Shown here: positions 9,013 to 17,825 of the stretch, piece after piece
Numbering within the stretch: position 1 is the stretch's first letter
Layout: every line of letters starts with the position of its first letter
IMG/VR virus record: IMGVR_UViG_3300038701_001640
Location: 1-35,445 of that record
Length of the DNA stretch: 35,445 nt
Origin: a virus
Direction: 5' to 3' (one strand)
The notes under the pieces: generated by a model
What the model was told of the DNA's origin: nothing
The model's database searches: none
What the model saw: only the letters and a program-made list of their open reading frames with translations
Position numbers and translations under genes: made by a program

Positions 9013-9042
9013 TTTTTTTTCAACCAGTTATAACGAAATACA

Positions 9043-9384
9043 ATGGATTTTATCAATGTGAGCGGACAGAAACACCCGGTACGTTGGCCAATTGGACCGG
9101 TGCGGTCCTTCATGGCTGCCAACGGCTTTTCTACCAAGCTAACCGACTTTGACCAGTTGGAAAACATGGATTTTGAACAGATGACCGGGTTTGTCCACAT
9201 CGGTTTGACCTATGGGGCAAAGGCTATGGATAAGCCGGAGCCATTCAGCCTGGCGCAACTGGAGGAGTCTTTGTTGATGCACGAGGCCACGGAGGCCATT
9301 ACTGTTTTTGCCAGCACGTTTACCCGTGGAGCGCAAGACCAGGCAGGTGAGGCCACCGAGGATAAGGATTCCGAAAAAAAATGA
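9043..9384 (+). CDS. Tail assembly chaperone, upstream part (gpG-like)
   Basis: A 113-residue protein just upstream of the tape measure. It begins MDFINVSGQKHPVRWPIGP and is mostly helical and acidic, ending EATEDKDSEKK. The last sense codons GAA AAA AAA are followed by TGA, forming the slippery heptamer A_AAA_AAA at 9375-9381. A -1 shift there enters the next gene exactly at its ATG, giving a fusion of about 228 residues. Such G/GT pairs are standard chaperones for the tape measure protein. GAAATACAATG precedes the start. Confidence 0.85.
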   Translation: MDFINVSGQKHPVRWPIGPVRSFMAANGFSTKLTDFDQLENMDFEQMTGFVHIGLTYGAKAMDKPEPFSLAQLEESLLMHEATEAITVFASTFTRGAQDQAGEATEDKDSEKK

Positions 9385-9411
9385 CGTGGGCGGACCTTAG
9401 AGGGTCCGCCC
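9375..9411 (+). promoter_or_regulatory. Programmed -1 frameshift signal
   Basis: Slippery heptamer A_AAA_AAA (9375-9381) in the zero frame, a 6-nt spacer (9382-9387), then a perfect 9-bp stem GGGCGGACC (9388-9396) with GGTCCGCCC (9403-9411) and a 6-nt loop. All three parts of a classical -1 frameshift site are present, at the position where siphophage tail chaperones use one. Confidence 0.88.
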
Positions 9412-9728
9412 TATCATTGTTGCAGTGGACACCAGAGGCGTTCTACATGGCGACCGTTGACGAGATTATTGGTGCGATTAACGCCCACCGATCAGAGCGC
9501 AAACAGCAAAGCCGCGACCATTGGGAACAAACGCGACTGTTAGCCATGTACCTGGCGCAGCCTTACAGCAAAAGAATCAACGAGCCAACCGATATGTGGC
9601 GATTTGAGGACGAGCAAAGAAAGCCATTGCGCGTCGAAGAAATGGACGAGGCCACGAAAAAGCAGATTGCCGCCATGGACGAATATATGGCGCGCAAATT
9701 TGGCAAACACCAGAACAAAGACAAATGA
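9381..9728 (+). CDS. Tail assembly chaperone, downstream part (gpT-like)
   Basis: A 115-residue, helical, charged protein encoded in the -1 frame relative to the previous gene. It is probably made mainly as the C-terminal part of a frameshift fusion; the in-frame ATG at 9381 overlaps the upstream stop as ATGA, so independent initiation is also possible. The C-terminal part (IAAMDEYMARKFGKHQNKDK) is basic. It overlaps the tape measure gene by 4 nt. Confidence 0.83.
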   Translation: MTWADLRGSALSLLQWTPEAFYMATVDEIIGAINAHRSERKQQSRDHWEQTRLLAMYLAQPYSKRINEPTDMWRFEDEQRKPLRVEEMDEATKKQIAAMDEYMARKFGKHQNKDK

Positions 9729-11731
9729 GTTTAGCCGGCATAAAATTGCGGATTGGTGTTGACTTATCACCACTAGAGCGAGGCCTTAATAAAGCCACGT
9801 CTATGGTGAGTAAGAACACCGCCAAAATTACCAGAGTTGCGGATCGAATGACTGCAACCGTTGGGGCCGGTCTGGCGGCCATTGCCGCTGGTGCGTTGTC
9901 GAGTACATCGGATTTACAGGGTATGCAAAGCGCATTAACCACCATTGCCGGATCCGCCGAGGAGGCGCGCCGGCAGTTTGCGTTATTGCGAAAGGATGCC
10001 ACCAATAATCCCGGATTAACAATGGAACCGGCGGTAAAGGGTGTGGTTAGATTGCAAGCCGCCGGCCTCGAGTTTGAGCAAAGCCGCGAGGCGATAAATG
10101 AATTTGCCAACGCTATGGCGTCGGTGGGCAATACCGACATGGATGGTGTTACCCTGGCGTTATCACAGATCGTGGCGAAAGGCAAGGTGTTTGCCGAGGA
10201 AATCAACCAGATCAATGAGCGGGTGCCGCAGATTCGTGGCGTATTGAAAGACGTGTTAGGCACGGCAGATACGGAAAAGATTCAAGCCATGAATCTTGAG
10301 GTAGAGGAGTTTGTATCCATGATAACAGAAGGATTTAAACGGCTACCCCGCGCACAACAGACCATCAATACCGGGTTTAGGAATTTGGCAGATTCCGTAA
10401 AAATTGCATCCGGTGAGATTGGAGCCAGCATTGCCAATACCATACGCCTGCAGGACGTGCTATTTTCTGCCAATGTAAAGCTCAACCAGTTTGTTGAGTG
10501 GTGGAAAGGATTAAGCCCGGCGATACAACGCGCTGTACTGGCATTCACGGCCACCATTGCCGTGATCGGTCCGTTGGTTGCCATTGGTACGCGACTAGGG
10601 GCCGTCCTTGGATTCCTGACCAGCCCAATAACTCTGGTTGTTGCCGGTATCGCCGCATTGGCCGCCGGGGCCGTCTACCTTTACAACCGATTCGACAGTG
10701 TGCGCGGTGTGGTCCACGGCCTGGCATCCGCATTCCACGAATTGGGGCGCATTGCTAAGGAGGTAGCCGCCCAATACGTAAATGGGTTTAGGGAGATCAC
10801 GAAAGGCAATTTCAAAAAAGGGTTCGGCATGATTGCCGACGGGTTTAAGCGGTCTAATCCCATTGGGTTGGCACTATTTGAGGGCAAGCGGTTGGCCGGG
10901 TCGTTCAAAGAAGGATTCCAGAAAGGCGTAGAAAAAGACCCGTTAACGGTTGAGGATTTTTTCGCCCAGGCCGGCAGAGGGTTGGGTAACCTGCCCACGT
11001 CCGTACCTATGCCGGACCTAACGAAGCCTGTCGGCCAAGGATCAAGCGCGGACGCCATGACCATGGACGAAATAGACCAGCGCATTAGCGTTCCCGAAAT
11101 CATGGAGGGCAAAGAAGGTGGAGCCATTAGCATTCAAACGATTGCCGGTGGGTTGGAACGGTCCGCCATGGCCGCAAAGCAATTCCGGGAGGCTGGATTG
11201 CCCAATGTGTTTGCCAAGATGCAAGGCTCAATGGAAGATTGGAACGCGAAATTAGCCGAAACGCCGGTTTTGATGGATGCGATTAAGACCAATATAGTTG
11301 ACGGGTTGGCCGGTGCCTTTGATAGCCTTTTCTCCGCAATTCAAAGCGGCGCGGCTAATGCTTTTGAATCGTTCGTACAATCAGTAAAACGCGCCATTGC
11401 AGAGCTGGCAAAGCTATTGATCAAAACGGCCATTTTTGCCGGCCTGATTAGCCTGTTTGGCGGTGGGTCGTTCCTATCTCTTTTTAAGGGTGGACTAACC
11501 GGCGGCATTGGCGGCATGCTTAACCCAACCAAAATGGCCGGCGGCGGTCTTGTCACCGGACCCACGCCCACCATTTCCGGAGAGGCCGGACCAGAATTGA
11601 TAATACCACTAGCCGACCTACGAAAAGGCGGATTAGGCGGCGGCATGGATGTTACCACCAGGCTAATGGGTGAGGATTTATACCTGATGATTAAACGAGT
11701 TACGGAACGAATGGACCGGAAAATTGGATAA
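9725..11731 (+). CDS. Tail tape measure protein
   Basis: A 668-residue protein that sets tail length and is ejected with DNA. Residues about 65-205 match the tape measure domain (MQSALTTIAGSAEEARRQF, then TLALSQIVAKGKVFAEEINQ and VPQIRGVL). Hydrophobic helices occur around 271-322 and 555-580. The C-terminus has GPTPTISGEAGPELIIPL, a motif common near tape measure C-termini. It is short for the class and, at the usual 0.15 nm per residue, implies a tail near 100 nm. Confidence 0.93.
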   Translation: MSLAGIKLRIGVDLSPLERGLNKATSMVSKNTAKITRVADRMTATVGAGLAAIAAGALSSTSDLQGMQSALTTIAGSAEEARRQFALLRKDATNNPGLTMEPAVKGVVRLQAAGLEFEQSREAINEFANAMASVGNTDMDGVTLALSQIVAKGKVFAEEINQINERVPQIRGVLKDVLGTADTEKIQAMNLEVEEFVSMITEGFKRLPRAQQTINTGFRNLADSVKIASGEIGASIANTIRLQDVLFSANVKLNQFVEWWKGLSPAIQRAVLAFTATIAVIGPLVAIGTRLGAVLGFLTSPITLVVAGIAALAAGAVYLYNRFDSVRGVVHGLASAFHELGRIAKEVAAQYVNGFREITKGNFKKGFGMIADGFKRSNPIGLALFEGKRLAGSFKEGFQKGVEKDPLTVEDFFAQAGRGLGNLPTSVPMPDLTKPVGQGSSADAMTMDEIDQRISVPEIMEGKEGGAISIQTIAGGLERSAMAAKQFREAGLPNVFAKMQGSMEDWNAKLAETPVLMDAIKTNIVDGLAGAFDSLFSAIQSGAANAFESFVQSVKRAIAELAKLLIKTAIFAGLISLFGGGSFLSLFKGGLTGGIGGMLNPTKMAGGGLVTGPTPTISGEAGPELIIPLADLRKGGLGGGMDVTTRLMGEDLYLMIKRVTERMDRKIG

Positions 11732-11734
11732 GAT

Positions 11735-12133
11735 ATGGCAATCGTTAACGGCACAAATTTACGGGTTTATTGGGGCGGCATACCGTTTGGACACGCCACC
11801 AATTGCACGTTGTCGTTTGACGTGGAAATGATCGAGTTAGCCCCAACCTCCATTTCCGACAAAGAGTGGCGGCGTGGTGAGCCGCGCAAAATTTCGGCCA
11901 CAATAAACGTGTCAGCATTGCACCAAATCGCCGGATCGAATAAGGCGTGGTATAATGTTTTCGTGGCCGCCACCGGGTTTACCTCCATTAGTTTTGCTTT
12001 TCAGGACGCACAGCATACGTACAGCGGCACCGGGTATATTCAATCCGGGCAACTGACCGGGCCCGTGGCGCAAAATGCCGCGTATTCAATCACCATTTTT
12101 ATGACTGGAGAAATGACAGTTGCCGGCACTTAA
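11735..12133 (+). CDS. Second tail-tube-like protein in the Dit position
   Basis: A 132-residue protein that can be aligned by eye with the major tail tube protein at 8596: both start with G..LR(V/I)(Y/F)..G....HAT...(L/I).F, share W.....P..(I/L).A.I in the middle, YSG before the last strands, and GE(M/V).VA-like endings. Proteins directly after the tape measure are usually distal tail (Dit) proteins, which share the tube fold structurally. I infer a tail-tip ring built from a tube paralogue. The stop overlaps the next start as TAATG. Confidence 0.75.
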   Translation: MAIVNGTNLRVYWGGIPFGHATNCTLSFDVEMIELAPTSISDKEWRRGEPRKISATINVSALHQIAGSNKAWYNVFVAATGFTSISFAFQDAQHTYSGTGYIQSGQLTGPVAQNAAYSITIFMTGEMTVAGT

Positions 12134-14526
12134 TGGGTAAGAAATTCACATCAACGACTTACAGCCGCGACGGAGTGGCACAAACCATCGACATTTACGA
12201 CACGTCGTTTAGTGGATCCGTTACCAACTTTGATATTGTCGCCGACAGCCTCCAAATGAGTTGGGAGGCAGATAAACAACGCCCTACCGCGTCTATATTG
12301 ACAGGTACGTGCACCTTTCAAATGGTCATCGACAACTCCACCCTATTGGCGTTTATCAATGGCCTGGCGGCGGCGGCAGAAAACAAATTCCGTATTGTCG
12401 TTAGCCTGGCCGGATCGCCATATTTTGTCGGTGTGATCCTATCCGACCAGGTAGAGCAAGTAGACCGCGCCTACCCATTTGAGTTCACCATTGCGGCGGC
12501 CGACGGTATCGCCAGGTTAAAGGACGTTGAGTATTACGATGAGTCAACCGATCCGCCACAGCCGTACACCAGCCGGGAAACAATCATTGAACACCTTGTA
12601 AAAATTATTGACAAAATCGGTGTTTCCGACTTACTTGGCACGGATGCGCTAACCACGTCGGTACAATGGTTTGAGGCGAACCATAGTGGCACAACGATTG
12701 ATCCGCTCGACAACACCCGGTTTAATCACAAGACGCTAATCAAATACGACAGCAAAACCGGGGAGCCAGAGTACACCGATACGTACCGCGTCCTGCAGAC
12801 CATTGCGGAAAACTGGAAAGCGCGGTTTTGTATGGCTGCCGGTAAATACTGGTTTGTGCAAATCGACCAGTACGAGGACGACAGTTTTAGCCTATTCAAT
12901 TACGACGCCTCCGGCACCGCCACCACCTCGTCCACCGGCGTAAGTCTGGCGACGACATTAACTAATAAGCTGTTTGGCGGCGCGTTTCAGTTTTTCCCAG
13001 GCTTGCGGCGCGCAGAAATGGAATATATTCACCGGCTATCCTCAAACCTCATTTCGGAGGCCGACATACAAGTTGGAACGACCGTGGAGGACGTGGATAA
13101 TTCCGGCAACGTCCAAATATTTTTCCAGACCATTGCGCAAAGCGTGGTAACGGTACTTGGTGAACCGGCCTACATAAAGTACGGCATTCAATTCAACCTG
13201 AATGGCCAATACTATGTACGCACCGGCACGGTCACAACCAACGGCTATGTGGAGTATTCAGAACCGGAGTGGTCCGCCAGTGTCGGTTATTTCGAGGTAT
13301 TCAGCCAGGTAATACCACCCGTGGCGGGCACCTATTCGACCGAGATCACCATTTTGGTTCCAGACATTCCAGCGAGTGCGGACCTCGACATTATTAGCCA
13401 GTTTACCGAGTATGTGGCATTGGATGGGAATATTGGAGGGTTTACACCGCCTGCCTCAACCACCTTCTTTGATAGCTATTTGGAAATCGCGGATTTGTCG
13501 GACCGATCAAATTCTAAGGTGTATACTGCCGACAATGCCAACGCCGGGTATAGTGACAAAGCTAAAATATCCTCCCTTATTGGGGATGGGCCAACCGGAA
13601 ACGCATTTGGCCACTTGGAGGTTTACGACGGCGTTAATTGGGTAGTTTCCAGCCAATGGGGCGAGGGCACTACGGCCGGGACAAAAGAGTTTCACCAGTT
13701 ATTGGTAAACCAGATAGTTGCGGGGCAGACTACCCCGCGCAAGCGTTTTACCGGCGTCTGGCGCGGCATAGTTGGCCCACACGAGGCGTTGACCTACAAC
13801 AGTCAAAACAACCTACCAACCGAGCTAACGATCAATTGCGGCAAAGACGAAACCCAGGGTCGTTGGTTCGAGGTTATTTTGAGCGAGGCGGACGTTGCCG
13901 AAGCATCACAAAAAGATTTTTTCATTCCAAAGGACAAAGACGCACCCATTAGCGTTGGGTCCGGCGATACGGTAAGCGACCCCAACGGCATATCTGATCG
14001 CAACGACCGATTAGAGCGCGGCGATAGCGATAAATCAATCAGCATAAAGATACCGCCATTTGTCACCGATGCCGGCATTGATTTGGGCGATACGGTAACC
14101 TCCATACCCGTAACCGAGGCCACTGAAAATGACATATTTATTGCTGGCGATAAAATCAATGTGATCGACCGACTAACCGGCCAGACGCAGACATTTACCG
14201 TCACAACTGATGTGGAGGCGGGAGACACGAGTATTGCCGTCCAATCGGCAACCGCCACGATTGATTTATCTACGGGGTCTTATATCACCTTGGACGCCGG
14301 AGAGCTCCACGGCAAGCTAAACCGGCGGTGGTATCGCCAAACGTTTGCAGACCACACCACAGCCACACTAACGATCACCGAAAACGGCGGGGATTTACCG
14401 GAGGCCGCCTCCGTTCACGTATATGCCAACGGACAGCGTATTTTCGGGTATACCATAAATGGCTCAGATATTGAACTTGGATATACGCCAAACGGACTAA
14501 CTTTTGTTGTTGAATTTTTCGCATAA
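12133..14526 (+). CDS. Large tail tip / baseplate hub protein
   Basis: A 797-residue protein coupled by TAATG to the Dit-position gene. The N-terminal 140 residues (ending FTIAAADGIARLKDVEYYDE) look like a hub domain that docks on the tube end. A central region contains beta-rich repeats, and the C-terminus (NGGDLPEAASVHVYANGQRIF ending VVEFF) is a small fibre-attachment-like domain. No enzymatic motif seen. Role as Tal-like hub is inferred from order and size. Confidence 0.75.
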   Translation: MGKKFTSTTYSRDGVAQTIDIYDTSFSGSVTNFDIVADSLQMSWEADKQRPTASILTGTCTFQMVIDNSTLLAFINGLAAAAENKFRIVVSLAGSPYFVGVILSDQVEQVDRAYPFEFTIAAADGIARLKDVEYYDESTDPPQPYTSRETIIEHLVKIIDKIGVSDLLGTDALTTSVQWFEANHSGTTIDPLDNTRFNHKTLIKYDSKTGEPEYTDTYRVLQTIAENWKARFCMAAGKYWFVQIDQYEDDSFSLFNYDASGTATTSSTGVSLATTLTNKLFGGAFQFFPGLRRAEMEYIHRLSSNLISEADIQVGTTVEDVDNSGNVQIFFQTIAQSVVTVLGEPAYIKYGIQFNLNGQYYVRTGTVTTNGYVEYSEPEWSASVGYFEVFSQVIPPVAGTYSTEITILVPDIPASADLDIISQFTEYVALDGNIGGFTPPASTTFFDSYLEIADLSDRSNSKVYTADNANAGYSDKAKISSLIGDGPTGNAFGHLEVYDGVNWVVSSQWGEGTTAGTKEFHQLLVNQIVAGQTTPRKRFTGVWRGIVGPHEALTYNSQNNLPTELTINCGKDETQGRWFEVILSEADVAEASQKDFFIPKDKDAPISVGSGDTVSDPNGISDRNDRLERGDSDKSISIKIPPFVTDAGIDLGDTVTSIPVTEATENDIFIAGDKINVIDRLTGQTQTFTVTTDVEAGDTSIAVQSATATIDLSTGSYITLDAGELHGKLNRRWYRQTFADHTTATLTITENGGDLPEAASVHVYANGQRIFGYTINGSDIELGYTPNGLTFVVEFFA

Positions 14527-14536
14527 ACCCCGAATA

Positions 14537-15160
14537 ATGAAAAAAATACTATTTGCTTTTTCTTTGATCTTTTGTTTCTCCGCTACCGAAGCGCAACGCA
14601 ATTTTGAGTTGGTAAAAGCCACCGACAGTACGTTTGTAATTAATACCACCGATGTACTGGACAATGGGTATACCCAAACCACCTACTACCCGGAAAGCGG
14701 TACACTAGATAGCACCGAGGCGGTGCAATACCTTTTCAGGCAAGCAGCCAAAATGCTACGCATTTATTCGGTTCAATCAACCCGTGCGGAATTGTCAGAA
14801 ATTGAGGGCCGCCGCCTGGCGGTGCGAGGTAATACTTTAATAGATTCTTCCTATTTCGACTATACCAAACAGAAATTTAAGACCGATTTTATTGGGAAAT
14901 ACCGATCCCGGAGCGCGGATAGTACATTTGCATTTGAGATTTACGAAACGCCAAATGGCGTATTAAGGGTGCAGACAGAAAACCGAAATTTTGGCATAGC
15001 ACGCCTATGGTCTGATCGAGAAATGGAAATACTGAACATTCCCGAATTGTCCGAAAATGTAAGATTCAACCTATTGCGCGTGGTGAATAATATTTGGATT
15101 TACAATGGCTATAAAGCAAACGGGGATGCGGTGACTATTTACAGAATCCCAAAACGCTAA
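14537..15160 (+). CDS. Secreted protein of unknown function in tail module
   Basis: A 207-residue protein. ATG 14537 gives a clear signal peptide: MKK, hydrophobic ILFAFSLIFCFS, then ATEA with predicted cleavage before Gln20. The mature part is mixed alpha/beta, with STFAFEIYETPNGVLRVQTE and a C-terminal WIYNGYKANGDAVTIYRI. An upstream in-frame ATG at 14504 would bury the signal peptide inside the tail gene. TAAACCCCGAATAATG leads into the start. A signal peptide is unexpected for a virion protein; it may be a host-derived secreted factor. Confidence 0.8.
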   Translation: MKKILFAFSLIFCFSATEAQRNFELVKATDSTFVINTTDVLDNGYTQTTYYPESGTLDSTEAVQYLFRQAAKMLRIYSVQSTRAELSEIEGRRLAVRGNTLIDSSYFDYTKQKFKTDFIGKYRSRSADSTFAFEIYETPNGVLRVQTENRNFGIARLWSDREMEILNIPELSENVRFNLLRVVNNIWIYNGYKANGDAVTIYRIPKR

Positions 15161-15164
15161 TAAC

Positions 15165-17060
15165 ATGAGGTTTTTTGCAGTCTTTACTATTTCGCTTTTT
15201 TTGAGTATTCCGGTGTTTTCGCAATTCCCCGAATACCCATTTAATCGCATTCAATTGGGCACCCAAACGGAGGGCAATAAATACTTGGTTGTGCCAACCG
15301 ATAGTATACCCGACTGGACACCGAGCGGCACCGACGATGCAATTATGGCATTTGATACATTGGGTGAGATCATGTATCTATTTAAGTCTGGCGCGTGGGA
15401 AAAATTCAACCCTGCCTTTACTGATTTATCTCTTATTGGTACTACCGGGTTCCAAGATTTTACCGACAACCAGGGCGTTGGTAGTATTTTAGGCGGTACA
15501 GGAATTGACATTAGTAGCATATCGGGCACCCCGGACGCATTCACTTATACGCTGGTTACCGATCTATCCGAGTTTTCGACTAATGCGACTGCCGATGGAA
15601 ACGAGGAGGTGGCGTTAGTGGGCAACGAAAAGGTGGATTTACAAACCTTATTGGACAACATATTGGTGGCAGGGTCCAACATCACCATTAGCACCGTTAG
15701 CGATAACCAAATAGAAATTGAATCCACGGGCGGGTCGTCATTTTGGAGTGAAAACGGTAGTAATATTTACAGGTTAGGTGGTAATGTAGGTATTGGGACC
15801 AATAATCCTTTTACAACGTTGCATGTTTATGATAGTGCAAACTTTGAACCTCAAATTAGATTAGAGTCAGTAGTTAACGCAAAGTGGCCGTCTTATATGA
15901 ATTTTGTGAAATCAAGAGGCGGAGGAAGTGTTTCCACTTCTGACTTTATAGGCGTATTAAATTTTAGAGCTCAAACAAGTTTGGGGCAAAATAATTTGAC
16001 CGCGATTAGCTCTAAGGTGCAAAGTAATTCTAATGGTGGCGGTGGGGAAATTATAATTGCCACTAGAGACGCAAGCAACGGTATCACATCTGACAAAATG
16101 AAAATATCCATGGATGGCACTACATGGATTAGTAATGATTTAGGTGTTGGCACATTAAATCCTGCTACCCGTTTGCACGTAATTGGTAACATCCGCATGG
16201 AAAACGGCAGCGAGGCCACCGGAAGCGTGGTAGTAAGCGACGCCGACGGTACTTTGGATCACACCACCACCCCGGAAAGCCTGGCGGCATTCAGTGGATG
16301 GGACACGGACGCCAGCGACGACGTAACCAACATTACGGTCGGGCCGGGAATGGATGTGAGTGGCACCAGTACAAAGGATATAACTTTTGATTTTAGCGAA
16401 CTGGAGAGCGTGAGCACCGTAAACGGCTTGGATCAGTTTGTAATGCGAACGCGGTACGACAATGGTGGATCATTAATTGCCACTGATGCGCGCGTAAACG
16501 TGCAGGACTTGTTAGCTAATACACTAGTGGCAGGGTCCAACATCAGCATCACCCAAACCGGTTCCGGATCCACGTTGACTATTGCCGCCACGGGCGCGTC
16601 CGGGGACATTACCGAAGTTGTGGCCGGGAATCACCTGACCGGCGGCGGTGCGTCTGGTGCTGTAACCCTTAATGTGGACGAAGGCGACGTACACGACGCC
16701 TATAATGACGAAAGCGAGTTTTCGAGCACGTCTAACCAAAGCAATGTTTTTGTGGGCAATGATTACCGCCGCCTAAATTGGACATTTCAAACAGGCAGTT
16801 ATACGGTTACTATACCCGATCCTGATTTTGCGCCAGACGGTTCTATTATTAGGATCCTTGTTGAAAATGGTAGCAACTCCGGCACATCAAATCCTACCAT
16901 TTCTGTTTCTGGAGGTAGTTCAACGATTTACAGTTGTTCCACAGATTTACAAAGTTGCTCCACAAATTCAAGCCTTGGCCTTTATAGCGGAATGCACACA
17001 CTAGTTCGTATGCCGGATCCCAATTCAGCCGGCCACGTTTGGGCCTTTAACTACAATTAG
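15165..17060 (+). CDS. Fibre-like protein with signal peptide
   Basis: A 631-residue protein, 4 nt after the previous gene. Residues 1-19 form a signal peptide (MRFFAVFTISLFLSIPVFS, cleavage before Gln20). Two copies of a Bacteroidetes fibre motif occur: VGIGTNNPFTTLHV at 208-221 and LGVGTLNPATRLHVIG at 326-341. A larger repeat spans about 134-188 and 408-475 (both contain LVAGSNI). The C-terminal 100 residues are beta-rich and end HVWAFNYN. Likely a receptor-binding or surface adhesin; no autocleaving endosialidase chaperone seen. The stretch 15770-16150 is visibly AT-richer than its flanks. Confidence 0.8.
   Translation: MRFFAVFTISLFLSIPVFSQFPEYPFNRIQLGTQTEGNKYLVVPTDSIPDWTPSGTDDAIMAFDTLGEIMYLFKSGAWEKFNPAFTDLSLIGTTGFQDFTDNQGVGSILGGTGIDISSISGTPDAFTYTLVTDLSEFSTNATADGNEEVALVGNEKVDLQTLLDNILVAGSNITISTVSDNQIEIESTGGSSFWSENGSNIYRLGGNVGIGTNNPFTTLHVYDSANFEPQIRLESVVNAKWPSYMNFVKSRGGGSVSTSDFIGVLNFRAQTSLGQNNLTAISSKVQSNSNGGGGEIIIATRDASNGITSDKMKISMDGTTWISNDLGVGTLNPATRLHVIGNIRMENGSEATGSVVVSDADGTLDHTTTPESLAAFSGWDTDASDDVTNITVGPGMDVSGTSTKDITFDFSELESVSTVNGLDQFVMRTRYDNGGSLIATDARVNVQDLLANTLVAGSNISITQTGSGSTLTIAATGASGDITEVVAGNHLTGGGASGAVTLNVDEGDVHDAYNDESEFSSTSNQSNVFVGNDYRRLNWTFQTGSYTVTIPDPDFAPDGSIIRILVENGSNSGTSNPTISVSGGSSTIYSCSTDLQSCSTNSSLGLYSGMHTLVRMPDPNSAGHVWAFNYN
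15666..16545 (+). repeat. 19-bp direct repeat inside fibre gene
   Basis: GTGGCAGGGTCCAACATCA occurs at 15666-15684 and again at 16527-16545, marking the duplicated LVAGSNI module of the fibre-like protein. Recombination between the copies would delete the intervening domain in frame (distance 861 bp, divisible by three). Confidence 0.85.
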
Positions 17061-17095
17061 AAAACTGGCACTATCTGACCCGTGAATATGTTGTT

Positions 17096-17380
17096 ATGAG
17101 AAACCCCATGTTTATACTACCAAATGAAAAATTAGACTTACTCATTTTGATGGGCGGCGGGGCCGGTATGGTCCTTGATTGGCTCGAAAGCCACGCCTGG
17201 TCAATGGGTATGTTTGCCTTTACCGTCGCCGGTCCGTTTGCGGTCCGTATATGGCGGGAAATTAAAAACCAAGAGCGTTTACGTGAGCTCCACAAAATGG
17301 AAATCCGCAGACGTGAGCAAGAACTCCAGCAAGATGCAGAGCGACACGAAAAAGGGATTGACGATCCCGCCACAGATTGA
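17096..17380 (+). CDS. Putative holin
   Basis: A 94-residue membrane protein directly upstream of the endolysin, which it overlaps by 47 nt. Two hydrophobic segments (about residues 13-30 and 34-52) are followed by a highly charged helical tail (RIWREIKNQERLRELHKMEIRRREQE, split here for clarity at IKNQ) rich in Arg and Glu. This layout and position fit a class II-like holin. No specific family recognised. Confidence 0.7.
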   Translation: MRNPMFILPNEKLDLLILMGGGAGMVLDWLESHAWSMGMFAFTVAGPFAVRIWREIKNQERLRELHKMEIRRREQELQQDAERHEKGIDDPATD

Positions 17381-17825
17381 CCTTTTCCTCACGGCCGCCA
17401 AATACATTGGCACCAAGGAGATACCAGGTCAAAGACATAACAAATTGATCGTCGAATGGGGCCGCCGGTTGGCCCGGTGGGTTATGGACGACGAGTTGCC
17501 TTGGTGCTCAAACTTCCTTAATGCCATGGCAGAGGAGGCAGGGTACGAGCAAACCAGATCAATGGCAGCCCGATCATGGAACCATATTGGCGAGGCGGTC
17601 GATAATCCGCAGGTGGGCGACCTGGTTGTTTTGTGGCGTGTTTCACCGATTAGCTGGCAAGGCCACGTTGGCATCTATGTATCACACAATGAGCACTCCA
17701 TCTATGTACTTGGCGGCAATCAAAACAACCAGGTGAACGTATCACCCTACCCTATCGAACGCCTTTTATCCTATCGACGATTGAAAAAGATAGATTCTAA
17801 TAAACCCCAAAATGTTGCAACATGA
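17334..17825 (+). CDS. Endolysin, TIGR02594-type NlpC/CHAP-like peptidase
   Basis: A 163-residue peptidoglycan hydrolase. Family marks: TKEIPG near residue 27, LPWCSNFLNAMAEEAGY with catalytic Cys58, GDLVVLWR near residue 95, GHVGIYVS with catalytic His111, and VLGGNQNNQVNVSPYP at 125-140. It has no signal peptide, so release needs the upstream holin. I chose ATG 17334; longer upstream reading in this frame is the shadow of the holin gene. The tail overlaps the next gene by 4 nt and contains a TAAACCCCAA element. Confidence 0.9.
   Translation: MQSDTKKGLTIPPQIDLFLTAAKYIGTKEIPGQRHNKLIVEWGRRLARWVMDDELPWCSNFLNAMAEEAGYEQTRSMAARSWNHIGEAVDNPQVGDLVVLWRVSPISWQGHVGIYVSHNEHSIYVLGGNQNNQVNVSPYPIERLLSYRRLKKIDSNKPQNVAT

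Noticed and set aside
9577-10263. 228-residue minus-strand reading frame opposite tape measure
   Set aside because: Shadow of the tape measure gene; sequence is low-complexity and has no domain or leader motif.
13803-14258. 151-residue minus-strand frame opposite the tail hub gene
   Set aside because: Antisense of a long conserved-position gene with no regulatory signals.
17175-17333. Longer start for the endolysin
   Set aside because: The added residues are the out-of-frame shadow of the holin gene and lie outside the family domain.
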